64,000 nucleotides of DNA from Litoribaculum gwangyangense (GTDB lineage: Bacteria > Bacteroidota > Bacteroidia > Flavobacteriales > Flavobacteriaceae), in NCBI RefSeq assembly GCF_039543505.1, contig NZ_BAABJW010000002.1, positions 124,001-188,000 on the forward strand, written 5' to 3'. The notes beneath the pieces are model-generated. The model was not told where the DNA came from and did not search any database. It was given only the letters and a program-made list of their open reading frames with translations. Positions 34,511-43,275 of the stretch are shown piece by piece. The position numbers and the translations under genes are program-made. Positions within the stretch are counted from its first letter, which is position 1; each line of letters begins with the position of its first letter.

Positions 34511-34534
34511 AAAGCACCCTGTGTAGAGTGCTTT
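34511..34534. terminator. Hairpin terminator between convergent genes
   Basis: Stem AAAGCAC (34511-34517) / GTGCTTT (34528-34534) with a 10-nt loop, preceded by an A tract (34507-34513). It lies 7 bp after the bshA stop; the small barrel gene converges from the other side. The run of A before the stem makes it a better terminator for the leftward gene than for bshA. Confidence 0.6.
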
Positions 34535-34553
34535 CAATGTTTATTTTTTTTAT

Positions 34554-35045
34554 TTAGAATCTGTATCTAATGCCTAAAGCAATATCAAAATCTAAATCAT
34601 TATTATCATAGGTGTCATCACCAAAACCTATTTCAGGTCTAAAATCTAATGATAATTGTAAAGGGATATCAAAGTTATATTCTATACCAATATCTCCAGC
34701 AGCAAAAATAAAGGTGTCAGAGATGTCTTTTCCTCCTGGATTTTCGAAACTGAAGGATCCTAATCCACCACCTACACCAGCATACCAGTTAAAACTTCCA
34801 TCTAAAACCCAAACCCATTGGTACAAACCAGCAAGTTTAAAACCATTATAGTTGTTACCATCTCTCCATCCTAAATCTAATTCTAACCGATTGTTATCTC
34901 CTAACGCACGTTGGTATGAAATTTCAGCGCCAAAACCATCGCTATCTCCCAAACGTAATCCTAGGGCATTTTCTGAAATAGTTTGGGCATTTGTTGACAA
35001 TGCAAAACCTACTAGGGCAATCGATAATAAAAATAATTTTTTCAT
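34554..35045 (-). CDS. Small outer-membrane beta-barrel-like protein
   Basis: A 163-residue exported protein with a signal peptide ending at LSTNAQ (about residue 21). The mature part is a run of amphipathic strands rich in Gly, Asp and aromatic residues (LGLRLGDSDGFGAEISYQRAL, LYQWVWVLDGSFNWYAGVGGGLG, DIALGIRYRF) and ends with Phe, the usual signal for BAM insertion. This fits an eight-stranded OmpA/OmpX-like barrel. No specific function visible. It is transcribed alone, divergent from the FAD/Fe-S oxidase gene. Confidence 0.82.
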   Translation of the reverse strand: MKKLFLLSIALVGFALSTNAQTISENALGLRLGDSDGFGAEISYQRALGDNNRLELDLGWRDGNNYNGFKLAGLYQWVWVLDGSFNWYAGVGGGLGSFSFENPGGKDISDTFIFAAGDIGIEYNFDIPLQLSLDFRPEIGFGDDTYDNNDLDFDIALGIRYRF

Positions 35046-35141
35046 AAATTTTAAATTTTTAGTTCATTGTTATATACGTCCATTATCTTAAAATAGACCA
35101 TTTCATTATATTCAGATACATTTACAAAAATAACGCCAAAA

Positions 35142-35161
35142 TTGTATTTATATTTATACAA
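35142..35161. promoter_or_regulatory. Inverted repeat upstream of the FAD/Fe-S oxidase
   Basis: TTGTAT-N8-ATACAA, a perfect 6+6 bp inverted repeat ending 18 bp before the oxidase start codon. It could be a repressor site or a leader hairpin. The AT-rich setting makes chance occurrence possible. Confidence 0.35.
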
Positions 35162-35179
35162 TCAATAGATTTTTTATCA

Positions 35180-38089
35180 ATGCCTTTAAATAGCCTACAA
35201 TCTAAACTATCAGGAGAATTATATTTTGATGATTTAATTAAATCCATATACGCCACTGATGCTTCCGTTTATAGAATGCTACCATTAGCTGTTGCCTACC
35301 CAAAGAATATTGAGGATGTCAAACAACTTATCCAATATTCTAAGGAAAACAAGGTATCGTTAATTCCCAGAACGGCTGGTACTTCGTTGGCTGGACAATG
35401 TGTTGGTAAGGGTATCATAGTCGACGTGTCCAAATACTTCACTAAAATATTACGTGTTAATGAAAAATCAAAAACCATTACCGTCCAACCTGGAGTGGTG
35501 CGTGATGAATTAAATAACTATTTAAAACCTTTTGAACTATTTTTTGGACCAAACACGTCCACATCTAATCGATGTATGATTGGTGGAATGGTAGGAAATA
35601 ATTCTTCTGGTACTACCTCCATACAATATGGTGTTACAAGGGATAAGGTTTTAGAAATGCATACTGTTTTAAGCGATGGCAGTGAAGTTGTTTTCGGAGA
35701 GTTAACCACCGAAGAATTTTTAGATAAAACAAAGTTAAAAACTTTAGAAGGTAAAATTTATAAGACGATTCATGAGGAGCTGAAATCTGAAAGCATTCAA
35801 AATCAAATTATTAAAAATTTTCCGAAGCCCGAAATACACAGAAGGAATACGGGTTATGCCATTGATGAATTGCTTAAAAGTCAGGTTTTTTCAAATTCAG
35901 ACGAAAAATTCAATATGTGTAAGTTGTTGGCCGGTAGTGAGGGAACGTTAGCATTTACAACACAAATCACTTTAAAATTAGATGAACTGCCACCTAAGAA
36001 AAGTATTATGGTGGCTGCACATTTTGATAGTATTGAAAATTGTTTAAATAGTGTTGAATCGGTTATGAAACATGATTTGTACACTTGTGAAATGATGGAT
36101 AAAACCATTTTAGATTGTACTAAACACAATAAAACCCAAGAGGAAAATAGGCAGTTTATAGAAGGCGATCCCAAAGCTATTTTAATGTGTGAGGTAAAAG
36201 CCGAAACCTCAAAGGAGGTTGAACTATTAGCTAATAATTTACTTTCTAATATTAAAGAATCAGGATTAAGTTATGCTTATCCCATACTTAAAGGCGAAGA
36301 GATTCATAAAGCAAACAACTTAAGAAGTGCTGGTTTAGGCTTGCTTGGAAACATCATTGGTGATAAAAAATCGGCAGCCTGTATTGAGGATACGGCTGTG
36401 GCGCTACCAGATTTAGCCAATTATATTGCGGAGTTTTCGGCTTTGATGAAAAGCTATAATCAAGAAGCCATTTATTACGCCCATGCTGGTGCCGGTGAGT
36501 TGCATTTACGCCCAGTTTTAAACCTAAAGACTTCCGGAGGTGTTAAACTGTTAAGAAGCATAACTACCGATGTTGCCCATTTGGTCAAAAAATATAGAGG
36601 TTCTATGAGTGGTGAACATGGCGATGGTATTGTTAGGTCTGAGTTCATTGAAATGATGATTGGCGAAGAGAATTATCAAATTTTAAAACAAATTAAAACT
36701 GCCTTCGACCCTGAAAATATCTTTAATCCAGAAAAAATAGTTAATCCTTTGCCAATGGATAAAAACCTACGATATGTGGCCAATAGGATTGAACCGGAAA
36801 TTGAAACACTTCTTGATTTTTCAAAATCATTAGGTATTTTGCGTGAAGCCGAAAAATGCAATGGTTCAGGTGATTGTAGAAAACTACCCGAATTTGGTGG
36901 AACCATGTGCCCAAGTTATCGAGCTACCAGAAATGAAAAAGATACCACCAGAGCCAGAGCCAATGCGTTACGTGAATTTTTAACGAACTCAAATAAAGCT
37001 AATAAGTTCAATCATAAGGAGTTAAATGAGGTTTTCGATTTATGCTTAAGCTGTAAAGCCTGTGCCAGTGAATGCCCGAGTAGTGTGGATGTGGCGAGTT
37101 TAAAGGCGGAATTTCAATACCAGTATCAAAAAGCAAATGGCGTGAGTTTGCGAACCAAACTATTTGCTTACAACAACACATTAAATCGCTTTGGGAGTAA
37201 ATTTCCACAGTTTACGAATTTTATATTTTCAAATAGATTTACGTCTTCAATTTTAAAAAAATCATTCGGAATTGCTGCCGGAAGAAGTTTACCTTTAATT
37301 TCTAACCGAAACCTCCTTCTTTTTATTAAAAATTATCAAGAAACCTATAGAAGAGAAAATTATATTAAAAAGGTTTACTTTTTTGTAGATGAATTCACTA
37401 ATTTTTTAGACACTAAAATTGGAATTGATTCACTCGAATTATTAAACAATTTAAATTATTTTGTGGATTTTGTTGATCATGTTGAATCTGGTCGTGCTTT
37501 TTTATCAAAGGGCTTATTGGAACAGGCTAAAGATGTAGCTAACAAAAACGTTTCCATTTTTAAGGACAAAATTTCAAAAGACACGCCACTTATAGGTATT
37601 GAACCTTCGGCAATTTATACGTTTAAGGACGAGTATTTAAAATTAGCCGATGACAAAACTTCCGCAAAAGCCATAGCGAATAATACCTTTTTAATCGAGG
37701 AATTCATTCAACAAGAAATGGAATTAGGAAATATCAAACCTGAACAATTCACTTTAGAAAGTAAAACCATAAAATTTCATGGGCATTGTCATCAAAAAGC
37801 CATGAGCAATCAACTCTCCAGTTTCGCGGTTTTGAATCTTCCAAAAAATTACAAAGTAACTATCATCCCAAGTGGTTGTTGTGGTATGGCAGGTAGTTTT
37901 GGGTACGAAAAAGAACATTACGAAGTGAGTATGCAAATAGGCGAACAAACCCTATTTCCAGCAGTGAGGAAAGCCTCTGAAGAGGTCTTGATTTCAGCCA
38001 ATGGTACCAGTTGCAGACATCAAATAAAAGATGGAACACAAAGGGAAGCAAAACACCCCATTACTATTTTAAAGGAGGCTTTGATTTAA
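35180..38089 (+). CDS. FAD-linked oxidase / 4Fe-4S / CCG fusion (D-lactate or glycolate dehydrogenase-like)
   Basis: A 969-residue soluble flavoprotein. Residues about 20-235 are the PCMH-type FAD domain (VSLIPRTAGTSLAGQCVGKG, MIGGMVGNNSSGTTSIQYG). The FAD-oxidase C-terminal domain follows (about 270-530, ending AFDPENIFNPEKIV). Then comes a 4Fe-4S region with CNGSGDCRK and CLSCKACASECPSS, and a final CCG-type part with FHGHCHQKAMS and PSGCCGMAGSFGYEKEHYE. This layout matches large D-2-hydroxyacid dehydrogenases (Dld2/GlcD-GlcF fusions) that feed electrons to the respiratory chain. Exact substrate (lactate, glycolate or hydroxyglutarate) cannot be told. Confidence 0.92.
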   Translation: MPLNSLQSKLSGELYFDDLIKSIYATDASVYRMLPLAVAYPKNIEDVKQLIQYSKENKVSLIPRTAGTSLAGQCVGKGIIVDVSKYFTKILRVNEKSKTITVQPGVVRDELNNYLKPFELFFGPNTSTSNRCMIGGMVGNNSSGTTSIQYGVTRDKVLEMHTVLSDGSEVVFGELTTEEFLDKTKLKTLEGKIYKTIHEELKSESIQNQIIKNFPKPEIHRRNTGYAIDELLKSQVFSNSDEKFNMCKLLAGSEGTLAFTTQITLKLDELPPKKSIMVAAHFDSIENCLNSVESVMKHDLYTCEMMDKTILDCTKHNKTQEENRQFIEGDPKAILMCEVKAETSKEVELLANNLLSNIKESGLSYAYPILKGEEIHKANNLRSAGLGLLGNIIGDKKSAACIEDTAVALPDLANYIAEFSALMKSYNQEAIYYAHAGAGELHLRPVLNLKTSGGVKLLRSITTDVAHLVKKYRGSMSGEHGDGIVRSEFIEMMIGEENYQILKQIKTAFDPENIFNPEKIVNPLPMDKNLRYVANRIEPEIETLLDFSKSLGILREAEKCNGSGDCRKLPEFGGTMCPSYRATRNEKDTTRARANALREFLTNSNKANKFNHKELNEVFDLCLSCKACASECPSSVDVASLKAEFQYQYQKANGVSLRTKLFAYNNTLNRFGSKFPQFTNFIFSNRFTSSILKKSFGIAAGRSLPLISNRNLLLFIKNYQETYRRENYIKKVYFFVDEFTNFLDTKIGIDSLELLNNLNYFVDFVDHVESGRAFLSKGLLEQAKDVANKNVSIFKDKISKDTPLIGIEPSAIYTFKDEYLKLADDKTSAKAIANNTFLIEEFIQQEMELGNIKPEQFTLESKTIKFHGHCHQKAMSNQLSSFAVLNLPKNYKVTIIPSGCCGMAGSFGYEKEHYEVSMQIGEQTLFPAVRKASEEVLISANGTSCRHQIKDGTQREAKHPITILKEALI

Positions 38090-38898
38090 TAGTCTGAGTA
38101 ATCCGTTGGATACAAAAACATAATGTCTATATGTGATACATTGTTTTGGTATTTTTCCATAGCTTTTAATTCGTTCCATTTGGCGGATTCTCTAAAAGCT
38201 TTCCAATGTTCTTCGCGACTTACTTGATTCTCAAAAGTGGTCATATACATGAGGTTTGGCATTTTTGCTCCAGAAATGACTTCTGCATAAAAAACTGCAT
38301 TAAACTTAAGACTCTCAAAAAGTTTTATTTCGCCACCAGCATTAAACATGTCTACTTTATTAGTAAAATACTGCTCTGTAGGCGATTCATAACTTCTTAA
38401 TTCATAAACACGTTCTGATCTGGGTGATTCTAATTTTGAAGGCTGCATTTTTGGCATATCAATAAAAGCTTTCATGATAGTGGATTTCATGCGTTTATAG
38501 GGTGGATTATCATAAGAAGCGTTTAAATAGTCGTTTCCTTTTGATAAATAATCTTCGTATTTATGGATGCTATCCTCAATAGGAAGAAATTGTTCCATAG
38601 AATTAAATGGAATGAGTACATACGTTTTTTTAATGGAATCCTTCTCGTTTGGTTTGGACTTGAACACACCAATATTTTTAATTCCTAAATTTTTTAAAGC
38701 TGGTAAATAGGCGTTTTCAAGATATTTATCTGTCGTAGCTACTTGATTATCTGTATCAAAAGTGTATACTTTAAGTTGATAATATTCTCGATTGTTCGAT
38801 TGCAGATTTTCATCAACTTTATCAGTATTATTAGTTTTTTGGCAGTTTGTAAATGATATTAGAATACTAGCCAGTAGTAGAAACTTAATTGTTTTCAT
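38086..38898 (-). CDS. NIPSNAP family lipoprotein
   Basis: A 270-residue lipoprotein. The signal peptide ends with a lipobox (ISFTNC, Cys about 19), so it is attached to a membrane on the outer side of the inner membrane or on the outer membrane. Two NIPSNAP-like ferredoxin-fold halves follow: YYQLKVYTFDTDNQVATTDKYLENAYLPALKNLG and, from about 163, RVYELRSYESPTEQYFTNKVDMFNAGGEIKLF closing with EHWKAFRESAKWNELKAME. Function of the family is unclear. Its stop codon overlaps that of the oxidase gene by 4 bp (tail-to-tail). Confidence 0.88.
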   Translation of the reverse strand: MKTIKFLLLASILISFTNCQKTNNTDKVDENLQSNNREYYQLKVYTFDTDNQVATTDKYLENAYLPALKNLGIKNIGVFKSKPNEKDSIKKTYVLIPFNSMEQFLPIEDSIHKYEDYLSKGNDYLNASYDNPPYKRMKSTIMKAFIDMPKMQPSKLESPRSERVYELRSYESPTEQYFTNKVDMFNAGGEIKLFESLKFNAVFYAEVISGAKMPNLMYMTTFENQVSREEHWKAFRESAKWNELKAMEKYQNNVSHIDIMFLYPTDYSDY

Positions 38899-39021
38899 TG
38901 ATTATGTTTTTTCCTTAATGAATGAATCACTTGGTGATATCAATAAAATCAAATATAGACAAATATTAAGTAAGCTAACACATTACTCAAGTAATTCAAT
39001 AAACTTGAAGAATAAAAAAAA

Positions 39022-39888
39022 TCAGCTTTTCTCTTTTTGCTTTTTTTCTGTTTGCTCTACTATGGTGATGGCTGCAATTAAGTTTTTAATGTCTAAATCT
39101 TCAACATCCTCATCAACAATAAAGGGAGCTAATTTATCTTGGTTGTAATTGTATATTCTCCAACGCTTAAATTGATATTCCAAAGCCGTGAAGTTTTCAA
39201 CCCAATCACCAGAATTTAAATATAAAGTTTTACCATGTTTGTTTTCAATATATTCCATTTTAGGTTGATGAATGTGTCCACATACCACGTAATCGTAACC
39301 ATTTTCTATCGCGAGTTCCGAGATTACGTTTTCAAAGTCATGAATATATTTAACGGCACTCTTGACACTGTTCTTTATCCTTTTTGAAAGGGAATAACGT
39401 TCTTTACCACGCTTTTCTAGAAACCAATTTACTAATCTGTTTAAAACGGTTAAGGCATCATAGCCATAGCCACCAAGTTTAGCCAACCATTTGGCATTTT
39501 TTATGGATACATCAAATACATCACCATGAAAAAACCATGCTTTTTTACCATCCAATTTTAGGACCAGTTTATTAACAATCGATATTTTTCCAATGGTAGT
39601 GCCACTAAACTTGCGTAACATTTCGTCATGGTTACCGGTAATGTAAATAATCTCAGTGCCTTCTGAAGCCATATCCATAATTTTTTTTATGACTTTCAAA
39701 TGTGATTTTGGGAAGTAACGTTTATTAAATTGCCATATATCAACAATATCACCATTTAGTATCAATTTTTTTGGTTCTATACTGTTTAAATAAGTTAATA
39801 AATGTTTGGCATGACAGCCGTAAGTTCCAAGATGAACATCGGATATGACGGCAATTTCTACTTTTCTTTTAATTTTCAATTCGGGCAA
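39022..39888 (-). CDS. UDP-2,3-diacylglucosamine diphosphatase-like metallophosphatase
   Basis: A 288-residue calcineurin-type metallophosphoesterase of the LpxH-like family used in lipid A synthesis in many Bacteroidota. The metal-ligand blocks are all present: ISDVHLGTYG, LNGDIVDIWQF, ITGNHDEMLR, FFHGDVFD and VCGHIHQPKM. The insertion between blocks (LGGYGYDALTVLNRLVNWFLEKRG) is typical of the family. A short Asp/Glu-rich C-terminal tail ends with KKQKEKS. The gene is divergent from aroC. The specific substrate is inferred from family similarity, not shown. Confidence 0.88.
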   Translation of the reverse strand: MPELKIKRKVEIAVISDVHLGTYGCHAKHLLTYLNSIEPKKLILNGDIVDIWQFNKRYFPKSHLKVIKKIMDMASEGTEIIYITGNHDEMLRKFSGTTIGKISIVNKLVLKLDGKKAWFFHGDVFDVSIKNAKWLAKLGGYGYDALTVLNRLVNWFLEKRGKERYSLSKRIKNSVKSAVKYIHDFENVISELAIENGYDYVVCGHIHQPKMEYIENKHGKTLYLNSGDWVENFTALEYQFKRWRIYNYNQDKLAPFIVDEDVEDLDIKNLIAAITIVEQTEKKQKEKS

Positions 39889-40053
39889 ACTTATTCAACA
39901 ACAAATAACATCTATTTACATTATGTTATCATTACCTAATAATTATGTATTTATCAGCATTTTGTTAATTAATTGTTATGAATATTCTTAAGCTTGTTAC
40001 AATTTCATTTCCTTTTTAATGGGATTAGCTATATTTTAGCAAAAAATTATATC

Positions 40054-41115
40054 ATGGCTGGAAATTCCTTTGGAAAACTATTTAACCTAACTACTTACGG
40101 CGAATCTCACGGACCTGCACTAGGTGGTGTAATCGATGGTTGTCCCGCAGGAATTGAATTGAATTTGGAAGCGATTCAAAACGAATTAGATAGGCGAAAA
40201 CCGGGGCAATCCGCTATAGTAACGCAACGCAAAGAACCCGATACGGTAAAATTTCACTCGGGCATTTTTGAGGGTGTTACCACGGGTACTCCCATTGGTT
40301 TTGTTATTGAAAACACCAACCAGAAATCTCATGATTATTCACATATAAAGGATAGTTACAGACCAAGTCATGCTGATTATACCTATGATAAAAAATATGG
40401 CGTGAGAGATTATCGTGGTGGTGGCCGCAGTTCAGCGCGTGAAACGGCTTGTCGAGTGGTAGCCGGTGCCATTGCCAAACAAGTCTTAAAGGATATTGAA
40501 ATTACCGCCTACGTTTCAGGTGTTGGCACCATGAAATTGGATAAACCATATACCGAATTAGACCTTAAAATAGCAGAATCGAATATGGTACGTTGTCCAG
40601 ACGAAGCTATGGCTTCAAAAATGGAGACTTACATCAAGGAAGTTCGCAGTAAGGGCGATACCGTTGGAGGGATTGTGAGCTGCGTAATAAAAAATGTTCC
40701 CGTAGGTTTAGGCGAGCCTGTATTTGATAAATTACATGCCGAATTAGGTAAAGCCATGCTATCTATCAATGCCGTAAAAGGCTTTGAGTATGGTAGTGGT
40801 TTCCATGGAAGCACTATGTATGGAAGCGAGCACAACGATGCTTTTAATACCGATGGTTCTACAAAAACCAATTATTCTGGCGGGGTACAAGGGGGTATAA
40901 GTAACGGTATGGATATCTATTTCAACGTGGCATTTAAACCTGTAGCTACCCTCATCCAAGAATACGAAACCATTGATAAAGAAGGTAAAGTGGTTCAAAT
41001 GCATGGAAAAGGGCGTCATGACCCCTGTGTAGTACCTCGTGCAGTACCTATTGTTGAAGCCATGGCTGCATTGGTGTTGGCCGATTTTTACCTAATCAAT
41101 AAAATTTATAGTTAG
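40054..41115 (+). CDS. aroC: Chorismate synthase
   Basis: Last step of the shikimate pathway: EPSP to chorismate with reduced FMN. I start it at the ATG at 40054, giving 353 residues beginning MAGNSFGKLFNLTTYGESHG, the universal N-terminus; an in-frame upstream codon at 39994 would add 20 hydrophobic residues foreign to the family. Diagnostic blocks: TYGESHG, RKPGQSAIVTQRKEPD, DYRGGGRSSARETA and the C-terminal GRHDPCVVPRAVPIVEAM. No other shikimate genes are close. A weak hairpin lies about 75 bp downstream. Confidence 0.97.
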   Translation: MAGNSFGKLFNLTTYGESHGPALGGVIDGCPAGIELNLEAIQNELDRRKPGQSAIVTQRKEPDTVKFHSGIFEGVTTGTPIGFVIENTNQKSHDYSHIKDSYRPSHADYTYDKKYGVRDYRGGGRSSARETACRVVAGAIAKQVLKDIEITAYVSGVGTMKLDKPYTELDLKIAESNMVRCPDEAMASKMETYIKEVRSKGDTVGGIVSCVIKNVPVGLGEPVFDKLHAELGKAMLSINAVKGFEYGSGFHGSTMYGSEHNDAFNTDGSTKTNYSGGVQGGISNGMDIYFNVAFKPVATLIQEYETIDKEGKVVQMHGKGRHDPCVVPRAVPIVEAMAALVLADFYLINKIYS

Positions 41116-41188
41116 AAGCTAATTCCTGCTTTCAGCAGTCACTTTTTGCTTTGCATTCCACAATTTGATGCGGAATCCAAAAAAGGAG

Positions 41189-41212
41189 CTCCAATAATGG
41201 CTTTCATTGGAG
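41189..41212 (+). terminator. Candidate aroC terminator
   Basis: Stem CTCCAAT (41189-41195) / ATTGGAG (41206-41212) with a 10-nt loop, followed by TCTTATT. The T tract is imperfect. The preceding 41120-41180 sequence has further short inverted pieces (ATTCC / GGAAT) and does not look like coding DNA. Confidence 0.4.
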
Positions 41213-41263
41213 TCTTATTAAGCAACCCAAATATGTATTTACCTGCAAACATAATTTTATAAT

Positions 41264-41806
41264 ATGATTTATTATTGGTTACATATTGCTTACATTTTTT
41301 TTGGCTCTCGTTTCTTTTGGAACGAAGTAGATTTATCTGCAGATTTGACTCGCACTAGACGGGTAAGTCTGTTGGATTGTGAAGCCCTAAGGTTTATGGC
41401 GAACTCCAAGTATTTTTATTACATGGACTTAATTCGATTAGAAATTTTATTTAGGTCAGATTTGTATAAGAATACTATTAAAAAAGGGATGTTTCCCGTT
41501 TTAGGCTCACAAAAAATCATATATAAAAAGCCATTAAAGCGTTGGAAAAAATTTGATATAACACTTATTTTAGAGGGTTGGGAAGATAATTGGGTGTATC
41601 ACCGCCAGGTCTTTAAACATAATGATGAGATTTACGCTATTGGAATAACTAAAGTAGGCTTTTGGAAAAAACATAAAATTCAGAATATGAGTAAAATTAT
41701 TGCTGATAGTGGCATAAAAAAAAGTGAAATGATAGTGCCAACTGATATTTTGAATCTTTTTAAAAACGATTACAACATTATTAAGAACACTGAAATAAAA
41801 CCATAA
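41264..41806 (+). CDS. Thioesterase-like hot-dog protein (THEM6-like)
   Basis: A 180-residue protein resembling the acyl-CoA thioesterase/THEM6 group of 4HBT hot-dog folds. It has an N-terminal hydrophobic segment (YYWLHIAYIFFGSRFF), a central helix region DCEALRFMANSKYFYYMDLIRLEI in which an Asn-Tyr-Tyr-Asp run replaces the usual 'NxxYxxxxD' active-site pattern, and the strands FDITLILEGWEDNWVYHRQVF and IYAIGITKVGFWKK. The substrate is not evident. It stands between aroC and the symporter with gaps of about 105-148 bp. Confidence 0.75.
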   Translation: MIYYWLHIAYIFFGSRFFWNEVDLSADLTRTRRVSLLDCEALRFMANSKYFYYMDLIRLEILFRSDLYKNTIKKGMFPVLGSQKIIYKKPLKRWKKFDITLILEGWEDNWVYHRQVFKHNDEIYAIGITKVGFWKKHKIQNMSKIIADSGIKKSEMIVPTDILNLFKNDYNIIKNTEIKP

Positions 41807-41911
41807 ATAGAACAAATAAAAATAAAAGCCTCTTTAGAAATCTAAATACAAATTCTTCAAACCATTTTTAAAATACTTATCTTGTCGCCTCCTAGAAAGA
41901 AATAATAAAAC

Positions 41912-43237
41912 ATGAAAAAACTTGCATTACACTGGAAGATTATTATTGGAATGATTCTCGGGATCATTTTTGGGTTTATTATGAATACCATTGCTGGTGG
42001 TAAAGGTTTTGTGTCCGATTGGATTGCGCCATTTGGAACCATTTTCATCAATCTTCTTAAGCTTATTGCAGTACCATTAATACTGGCATCTTTAATTAAG
42101 GGTATATCCGATTTAAAGGATATTTCCAAAATTAAATCGATGGGTTTACGTACTATTAGCATTTATATAGTTACCACTTTGGTTGCCATCATTATTGGGT
42201 TAACCATCGTTAATACTGTGAAACCAGGAAAAGGAATGCCACAAGATACCATAGAAAAGATAAAGGCCAAATATGAAAATGATGCGGGAGTAACAGATAA
42301 ACTTATGAAAGCTTCGGCACAAAATGAAGCAGGGCCTTTGCAACCATTGGTAGATATTTTTCCAAGCAACATTTTCCAATCCTTCGCCGATGCGTCTATG
42401 TTACAGGTAATCTTTTTTGCTTTATTCGTTGGTATATGTTTATTATTGATTGGAGAAGAAAAGGCAAAACCGCTGATTGATTTTTTTGATTCCCTGAACG
42501 AAGTTGTCATGAAAATGGTCGACTTAATCATGCTTTTTGCTCCCTACGCAGTATTTGCTTTATTAGCGAATGTGATTATCGCGTTTGATGATACTGAAAT
42601 CCTTGTGAAATTACTTATGTACGCCCTTTGCGTGGTTGGAGGGCTTATTGTAATGATTGGTTTCTACATGATATTAATTAAAGTATATGCCAAAAAATCA
42701 CCATTATGGTTTTTGAAACAAATAAGCCCAGCGCAGCTATTAGCCTTCTCAACAAGCAGTAGTGCTGCCACTTTACCTGTAACCATGGAACGTGTAGAAG
42801 AACACGTTGGAGTTGATAAAGAAGTGTCCGGATTTGTATTGCCTGTTGGGGCAACCGTAAATATGGATGGTACCAGTTTATATCAAGGCATAGCTGCTGT
42901 ATTTATTATGCAGGTTATTTGGCCTGAAGGTTTAACCTTAACCAATCAGTTAGTTATTGTGGCAACAGCTTTATTGGCTTCTATTGGGAGTGCTGCAGTG
43001 CCCAGTGCAGGTATGGTTATGTTAGTAATTGTTTTAGAATCTATAGGTTTTCCAGCAGAATTATTGCCCATTGGTTTAGCATTGATATTTGCGGTTGATA
43101 GACCATTGGATATGTGTAGAACGGTGGTGAATGTTACTGGTGATGCCACAGTTTCTGTTTTAGTGGCCAAATCTTTAGATAAATTACACGACCCAAAACC
43201 CAAAGAATGGGACGACCATTATGATGAAGTAAAATAA
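41912..43237 (+). CDS. Dicarboxylate/amino acid:cation symporter (DAACS/SDF family)
   Basis: A 441-residue inner-membrane transporter with the GltPh-type fold (eight helices and two re-entrant loops). The hallmark motifs are LLAFSTSSSAATLPVTMERV (hairpin 1), VLPVGATVNMDGTSLYQGIAAVFI (helix 7, NMDGT) and SIGSAAVPSAGMVMLVIVL (hairpin 2). It takes up C4-dicarboxylates or acidic amino acids with sodium or protons; which one cannot be told. The soluble stretch after helix 3 (about 110-145, KIKAKYENDAGVTDKLMKAS) is typical. The ATP-grasp gene follows 38 bp downstream, so the pair may be cotranscribed. Confidence 0.94.
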   Translation: MKKLALHWKIIIGMILGIIFGFIMNTIAGGKGFVSDWIAPFGTIFINLLKLIAVPLILASLIKGISDLKDISKIKSMGLRTISIYIVTTLVAIIIGLTIVNTVKPGKGMPQDTIEKIKAKYENDAGVTDKLMKASAQNEAGPLQPLVDIFPSNIFQSFADASMLQVIFFALFVGICLLLIGEEKAKPLIDFFDSLNEVVMKMVDLIMLFAPYAVFALLANVIIAFDDTEILVKLLMYALCVVGGLIVMIGFYMILIKVYAKKSPLWFLKQISPAQLLAFSTSSSAATLPVTMERVEEHVGVDKEVSGFVLPVGATVNMDGTSLYQGIAAVFIMQVIWPEGLTLTNQLVIVATALLASIGSAAVPSAGMVMLVIVLESIGFPAELLPIGLALIFAVDRPLDMCRTVVNVTGDATVSVLVAKSLDKLHDPKPKEWDDHYDEVK

Positions 43238-43275
43238 AATAGTTAAATTTAACTTCATCGAAAATACACTCAAAA

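Noticed and set aside
34554..35045. Reading the small barrel as a lipid A modifying enzyme (PagL/PagP type)
   Set aside because: No catalytic His/Ser/Glu pattern of those enzymes is visible; only the barrel character is supported.
39994..40053. 20-codon N-terminal extension of chorismate synthase
   Set aside because: Family proteins start at AGNSFG; the extension is hydrophobic and unlike any homologue I recall.
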